Origin: Bacteroidales bacterium
GTDB lineage: Bacteria > Bacteroidota > Bacteroidia > Bacteroidales > ML635J-15
NCBI GenBank assembly: GCA_028697515.1
Contig: JAQVEY010000066.1
Coordinates: 1-9,350 of the forward strand
DNA length: 9,350 nt
Reading direction: 5' to 3'
In this document: positions 6,527 through 9,350 of the stretch, one piece after another
How positions within the stretch are numbered: the first letter of the stretch is position 1
Layout of the letters: each line of letters begins with the position of its first letter
The notes under the pieces: model-generated
Told to the model about the DNA's origin: nothing
Database searches by the model: none
The model's input: the letters and a program-made list of their open reading frames with translations, nothing else
Made by a program: the position numbers and the translations under genes

Positions 6527-6563
6527 TTAAAACCTTGCAGAGCGAACCAGTGCAAGGTTTTAA
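6527..6563 (-). terminator. Strong 13-bp hairpin, likely terminator downstream of lipoprotein gene
   Basis: TTAAAACCTTGCA (6527-6539) and TGCAAGGTTTTAA (6551-6563) are perfect complements around an 11-base loop. On the minus strand the stem is followed by CTTTTTAAG, a modest T-tract, so it could end the RHS-fragment/lipoprotein transcript. It lies about 75 bases past the lipoprotein stop. The 323-base intergenic region 6318-6639 holds this, the 6441-6472 hairpin and no gene I can see. Confidence 0.6.
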
Positions 6564-6639
6564 TCTGGGTGGGCGGTGGTGTTAATAAGATTTTTTAGAG
6601 TTTGAATTATAGGCGTTTGTAGTAAAATAGATTATTTTA

Positions 6640-7167
6640 TTAACTTAATGGAATATAGCCTTTAAAAACAATACAATTCTTATCATCTGATTTTAAAATA
6701 CTATTGTCAAACTCAAAATCAATTTTAACGTTTATATCAATTTGTAATGAATCACCAACTATTGTACCTTTGATACAACCATTTTGAACATTTCTAATCT
6801 CCTTTTTAATTGTTTCAGCATAGCATACCCAGAAGTATTTGCATTTTATTTTCAACAATTTATCTCCACTATATTCAAAATCACTCTCTATCGACTCTAC
6901 TTCAAAAATAAGCTCTTCTATGTATTTTGATTCCCAGTCTTTAATCCCCGTTACTGTCGTTCCTGTTCTTTCAAAAACAAATACAGTTTTATCTCCTTTA
7001 ATTGCTTTATAGGTATTTATGTTATCAGGTAAAGTATCATATATAACAGTACTATTTAATAAGGATTTTATAGTTTCCGTTTTTTCATTGTAGTTGCTAA
7101 TCTTAAATGATGAATTCTTACAAGAAAAAATAAAAAAACAGATTATTATTGTCCATAACATTTTCAT
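6640..7167 (-). CDS. Small predicted lipoprotein, candidate immunity protein for RHS tail
   Basis: This encodes an unrecognised protein of 175 residues from the ATG at 7165-7167. A TTG two codons further upstream would extend it but is less likely. The N-terminus is a lipoprotein signal peptide: MKMLWTIIICFFIFSC, hydrophobic through residue 14, ending in IFSC with the modifiable cysteine at 16. Residues after the cysteine are K-N-S-S, not acidic, so surface export by the Bacteroidota acidic signal is not indicated; periplasmic membrane anchoring is more likely. The mature part is about 160 residues, rich in charged residues and alternating hydrophobics, suggesting beta structure (for example LQIDINVKIDFEF near the end). 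No known domain is recognised. The gene starts 26 bases after the stop of the RHS-fragment gene on the same strand, the position where polymorphic-toxin immunity genes are found. That role is inference. Confidence 0.75.
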   Translation of the reverse strand: MKMLWTIIICFFIFSCKNSSFKISNYNEKTETIKSLLNSTVIYDTLPDNINTYKAIKGDKTVFVFERTGTTVTGIKDWESKYIEELIFEVESIESDFEYSGDKLLKIKCKYFWVCYAETIKKEIRNVQNGCIKGTIVGDSLQIDINVKIDFEFDNSILKSDDKNCIVFKGYIPLS

Positions 7168-7193
7168 AAACAAAGATTTAAGTAATTTAATTT

Positions 7194-8588
7194 CTAAAAC
7201 TCTGGTTGTGTTGCTGTTCCAGTTCGTTCTTTTAATACATTTAACATTCCATCTTCTTCTGTACTTCTAAAAATTGTAGGAACTAATTCTATTTGTTCTA
7301 TTTCATTTAAATCTTTATCGCGTTGTTTCTTTTCTTCTGCAACTTTTTTCTGTTCATATTCAGGTAAGTTTTCTACAGGAAATTCTTTTCCCCATTTTTC
7401 ATATTTTCCATTTGTGAATTTAGCTCCTCCTGTTTCTCCTCCAAGCATACTAACAATGTCTAGTACTACCTCACAAGCAATGTCGGATAATAAATCATCA
7501 TGTGACACAAAGATTTCTGAGAAGTCAGCAATCTCTCCATTCTCATTTACAAACTTTTTACTATTTTTGTTCCAATACTCCAGATTTGCAATAGTCATAT
7601 AGGGAGCATCTGGATGACCTGTTTTTGAGAAACTATATTCTTCACCTTTGTAACGTACAACTTTTTGATAGTCATACCCCTCTAACTTACCAGTCCATGC
7701 ACTGCGGTATAATGTCCATGTCCCAACATGAGTTAATTGAGGTGTTCCACCAGCTATTTTTAACGAATAGTACATTCTTTCCAACCCTTCCAATTCGACA
7801 CAATCAATAACTCTATTTTCGCTAAACGCATAAGTAGAGTTATAAGGATATTTTGCAGCAAGTGGATCAATCGCAAAAAACCTTGCAATCCTGCTATCAT
7901 ACATTCTGTATTTGTAATTTAAGTGGCTTCCTGTCTGTCCTGTCCACTCATCATCCTTTTCCTGACCTTGGAACCCGAACCTATACTCATTCATCGGATC
8001 CTCATTACCTGCACCAATATAACGCCCACTCATTTCCATACCAAACGGGTAGTAATCCTTTGCAATAAGGAGTTCGGGGGTGTAGCCGGTAATTTCGCTG
8101 CCGGTAATAATTGGAGTGCGTTTATCGCTTACAACTGCCATAACGTTACCCAAATGATTGGTAAGTTCGAAGTGTTTAAAGCCGTTGGTGTGTGAGAGGA
8201 TGTCGGGTGAGTCATAATAAACAAAATCTTCAGATACAGTTTCATCAAGGCTGACAAGCTGAACCGAATCAACATAATTTGCAATACGCGATGAGCCGTA
8301 AATCGGTCTCTCAACCAAACTAAAACTCATCGTTAAGTCCTGAATAGATTCTCCTGCGTATGTCCTATTGTAAGTTGCCATAATGTTTCCTTGTGCATCG
8401 CGAAGATAATATGTTTTTTTGTAATATGCAAGAGAAAGTTTGGGAAAATGAGGATTTGCTACAGTACTATTATATCGTATGGCATATCTACCACACGATG
8501 CAATCGTGCGGTAGCGGCATAACTGCTGCTGCTGCTGTCGCAAGATTGCATCTTGTGACAGCAGTGCACAACTATAATTATATAACAA
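7194..8588 (-). CDS. RHS core C-terminal fragment with unknown toxin-like tail, 5'-truncated
   Basis: The open frame is 464 codons. Residues about 51-270 are the end of a Bacteroidota RHS/YD-repeat protein: TYYLRDAQGNIMATY (59-73), FELTNHLGNVMAVVSDKR (140-157), DYYPFGMEMSGRY (178-190), YRFGFQGQEKDDEW (202-215), YRMYDSRIARFFAIDPLAAK (227-246), then ENRVIDCVELEGLE (257-270), where RHS shells end. Residues 271-464 are a tail I do not recognise; it includes VSHDDLLSDIACEVVLDIVS (361-380) and a charged, probably coiled stretch (about 408-432). In RHS polymorphic toxins this position holds the toxin domain, released inside the shell. The frame lacks the long repeat N-terminus and any secretion module. 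It opens with TTG at 8586-8588, and residues about 9-38 are translated REP palindrome, so the N-terminus is not authentic. The first internal ATG is M70 (8379-8381). It is probably a truncated or orphan toxin cassette, possibly silent. The predicted lipoprotein follows 26 bases downstream. Confidence 0.8.
   Translation of the reverse strand: MLYNYSCALLSQDAILRQQQQQLCRYRTIASCGRYAIRYNSTVANPHFPKLSLAYYKKTYYLRDAQGNIMATYNRTYAGESIQDLTMSFSLVERPIYGSSRIANYVDSVQLVSLDETVSEDFVYYDSPDILSHTNGFKHFELTNHLGNVMAVVSDKRTPIITGSEITGYTPELLIAKDYYPFGMEMSGRYIGAGNEDPMNEYRFGFQGQEKDDEWTGQTGSHLNYKYRMYDSRIARFFAIDPLAAKYPYNSTYAFSENRVIDCVELEGLERMYYSLKIAGGTPQLTHVGTWTLYRSAWTGKLEGYDYQKVVRYKGEEYSFSKTGHPDAPYMTIANLEYWNKNSKKFVNENGEIADFSEIFVSHDDLLSDIACEVVLDIVSMLGGETGGAKFTNGKYEKWGKEFPVENLPEYEQKKVAEEKKQRDKDLNEIEQIELVPTIFRSTEEDGMLNVLKERTGTATQPEF
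8488..8514. repeat. REP palindrome, RHS-side copy
   Basis: CTACC-A-CACGAT, loop GCA, ATCGTG-C-GGTAG forms a 27-nt hairpin with one A/C mismatch. It lies inside a 40-bp block (8476-8515) that recurs at 9234-9273 with a single difference. The two blocks flank the transposase gene, the usual layout of a RAYT with its REPs. Confidence 0.85.
8532..8564. repeat. Second REP-type palindrome with different outer stem
   Basis: CTGCTGTC-G-CAAGAT, loop TGC, ATCTTG-T-GACAGCAG forms a 33-nt hairpin with one G/T opposition. It has the same plan as the 8488-8514 REP: a 6-bp inner stem ending GAT/ATC, a 3-base loop (here the reverse complement of GCA), one mismatch, then an outer stem. It begins 14 bases past the transposase stop and together with 8488-8514 makes a REP doublet. 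Confidence 0.8.
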
Positions 8589-9132
8589 CTATGACATTAT
8601 TAACCAATCCTTTTTTGCCACTATAATCTCTTGCACTACTATAAACATATTCTTCCGGCCTATTCACTAAGCCTGCTTCAACCGGATTATAGTGAATATA
8701 ATTTATTTTTTCATTTGTAACTTTTGGACTCCACAATTCTATTGGATGATTTTCATGTTGCCAAAACTTATAATCTCTTACATTTGAAGAGTTTTTTGCG
8801 GCATTAGCAAACCTTTCTAATAAAAACTCTTTTCTGCTTTCTTGTGGATTTTCTCGTATAGCTTTTACTATTGCCTTACTAGTAAAACGCTTCAAATCTC
8901 CAATAACTTGTTGCGGAGTAAGTTCTGATATGACTCTGAAAACTAAATGAATATGAGTTGGCATAATGCACCAAGCAAATATTTCCATCCCTTTTTCTTT
9001 TTGACAATAATGCAAACTGTCAATAATTATATCTTTGTACTCATTTGTTGTAAAAACGTCAAGCCAATTTACTACAGAAAAACTTATGAAATATACTCCT
9101 TCAGGATTATGAAATTTGTAATTTTTGCTCAT
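8578..9132 (-). CDS. REP-associated tyrosine transposase (RAYT, Y1/HUH family)
   Basis: The product is 184 residues from the ATG at 9130-9132. Upstream codons in the same frame are read through REP DNA and are not taken as coding. It belongs to the IS200/IS605-related Y1 transposase family, domesticated RAYT branch, which cuts single-stranded REP hairpins. The HUH motif is H60-I-H62 in IMPTHIHLVF (56-65). The catalytic-tyrosine segment is INYIHYNPVEAGLV (143-156), with Y145 the most likely nucleophile and Y148 an alternative. FWQHENHPIELWSP (123-136) is characteristic of RAYTs. The N-terminal GVYFISFSVVNW (12-23) is the first beta strand of the fold. The length is complete for the family and there is no frameshift, so it could be active. 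It is flanked by REP palindromes on both sides (8488-8564 and 9209-9272). The family is usually single-copy, vertically kept and without accessory transposition genes. Confidence 0.92.
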   Translation of the reverse strand: MSKNYKFHNPEGVYFISFSVVNWLDVFTTNEYKDIIIDSLHYCQKEKGMEIFAWCIMPTHIHLVFRVISELTPQQVIGDLKRFTSKAIVKAIRENPQESRKEFLLERFANAAKNSSNVRDYKFWQHENHPIELWSPKVTNEKINYIHYNPVEAGLVNRPEEYVYSSARDYSGKKGLVNNVIVVI

Positions 9133-9136
9133 AGTA

Positions 9137-9144
9137 CAAAAATA
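9137..9144 (-). promoter_or_regulatory. Putative -7 box immediately before the RAYT start
   Basis: TATTTTTG on the minus strand fits TAnnTTTG and lies only four bases upstream of the ATG. If used, transcription would begin at or next to the start codon, giving an essentially leaderless message. No -33 element is visible. Confidence 0.35.
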
Positions 9145-9208
9145 CTTTTTTTTAATTATTTTGTGATTTGGAAAGTGATTTTTTCCCCACAAGGCGCAGT
9201 CCACAAAA

Positions 9209-9230
9209 CCACGACACAGTCTTGCGGTAG
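9209..9230. repeat. Degenerate REP copy
   Basis: CCACGACAC-A-GTCTTGCGG followed by TAG can fold into an imperfect hairpin and ends CTTGCGGTAGCAAC, matching the GTGCGGTAGCAAC right half and downstream bases of the REP at 9246-9272. The inner stem has decayed, and an A/C mismatch sits at a position equivalent to that in the intact REPs. Confidence 0.5.
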
Positions 9231-9245
9231 CAACGTATGGGATAT

Positions 9246-9272
9246 CTACCACACGATGCAATCGTGCGGTAG
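9246..9272. repeat. REP palindrome upstream of the RAYT gene
   Basis: This is identical over its 27 bases to the REP at 8488-8514: CTACC-A-CACGAT, GCA, ATCGTG-C-GGTAG. It is part of the 40-bp direct repeat 9234-9273 versus 8476-8515, which has one mismatch. The repeats lie in the same orientation, 758 bases apart, bracketing the transposase. The remaining 9274-9350 is AT-rich and shows no gene. Confidence 0.85.
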
Positions 9273-9350
9273 CAACTGTTGTATTAAAATTTTATACTGT
9301 ATTATATTTCTGCTAAAATATTAAAAATTAATACAATTACAAAACTGATT

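Noticed and set aside
7168..7173. TTG start for the lipoprotein, two codons upstream
   Set aside because: The ATG at 7167 gives a standard lipoprotein signal peptide; a TTG start adds nothing recognisable.
8522..8538. CTG triplet run as a microsatellite or polyglutamine tract
   Set aside because: It is only a few units and forms part of the outer stem of the REP hairpin at 8532-8564; the glutamines appear only if the REP is translated.
7853..8626. Plus-strand frames opposite the RHS fragment and RAYT
   Set aside because: They are antisense to well-supported coding sequence and show no protein-family features.
9133..9261. N-terminal extension of the transposase (about 43 extra residues)
   Set aside because: The extra residues are translated REP palindrome and promoter DNA; the family start and fold begin at the ATG at 9132.

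Overview
The window looks like chromosome from a Bacteroidota bacterium (class or order not determinable here). The DNA is AT-rich. Box-like TAnnTTTG motifs, the -7 element of the Bacteroidota primary sigma factor, lie upstream of several genes. Leaders are A-rich with little Shine-Dalgarno signal. The RHS-type protein, the RhuM-type protein and the REP-associated transposase all have a Bacteroidota flavour. Every family call rests on reading motifs by eye; no database was searched.

Left half (1-5247): housekeeping genes with one scar. lepA (translation factor EF-4) lies on the minus strand. Upstream of it is a dead remnant: the last 28 codons and terminator of a second copy of the neighbouring cyclic-2,3-diphosphoglycerate-synthetase-like P-loop gene. 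About 530 bp separates this remnant from the intact gene, and that stretch holds a 178-nt imperfect palindrome and a separate perfect hairpin but no convincing gene. The intact synthetase-like gene (2541-3881, minus) is divergent from a DegT/DnrJ/EryC1/StrS aminotransferase (4120-5247, plus) that closely resembles WbpE-type sugar-nucleotide aminotransferases.

Middle (5248-6640): an accessory patch. Three copies of a 23-bp repeat sit at an exact 33-bp period. They are followed by a 42-codon stub of an AAA-type ATPase with a damaged Walker A motif. Facing and overlapping the stub is a RhuM-family protein with a phospholipase-D-like C-terminal domain. The next intergenic region has two hairpins that could be minus-strand terminators.

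Right end (6640-9350): a probable polymorphic-toxin remnant. On the minus strand come a REP-associated tyrosine transposase (RAYT) flanked by REP palindromes, the C-terminal part of an RHS protein with an unrecognised ~195-residue tail, and, 26 bp further on, a small predicted lipoprotein. By position the lipoprotein is a candidate immunity protein for the RHS tail. The RHS reading frame runs straight into the REP palindromes, so its N-terminal part has been lost or replaced by the REP/RAYT unit. The most interesting points are the unknown RHS tail with its lipoprotein partner, the REP/RAYT junction, the ghost gene tail whose terminator is better conserved than its coding part, and the 33-bp-phased repeats beside the ATPase stub.
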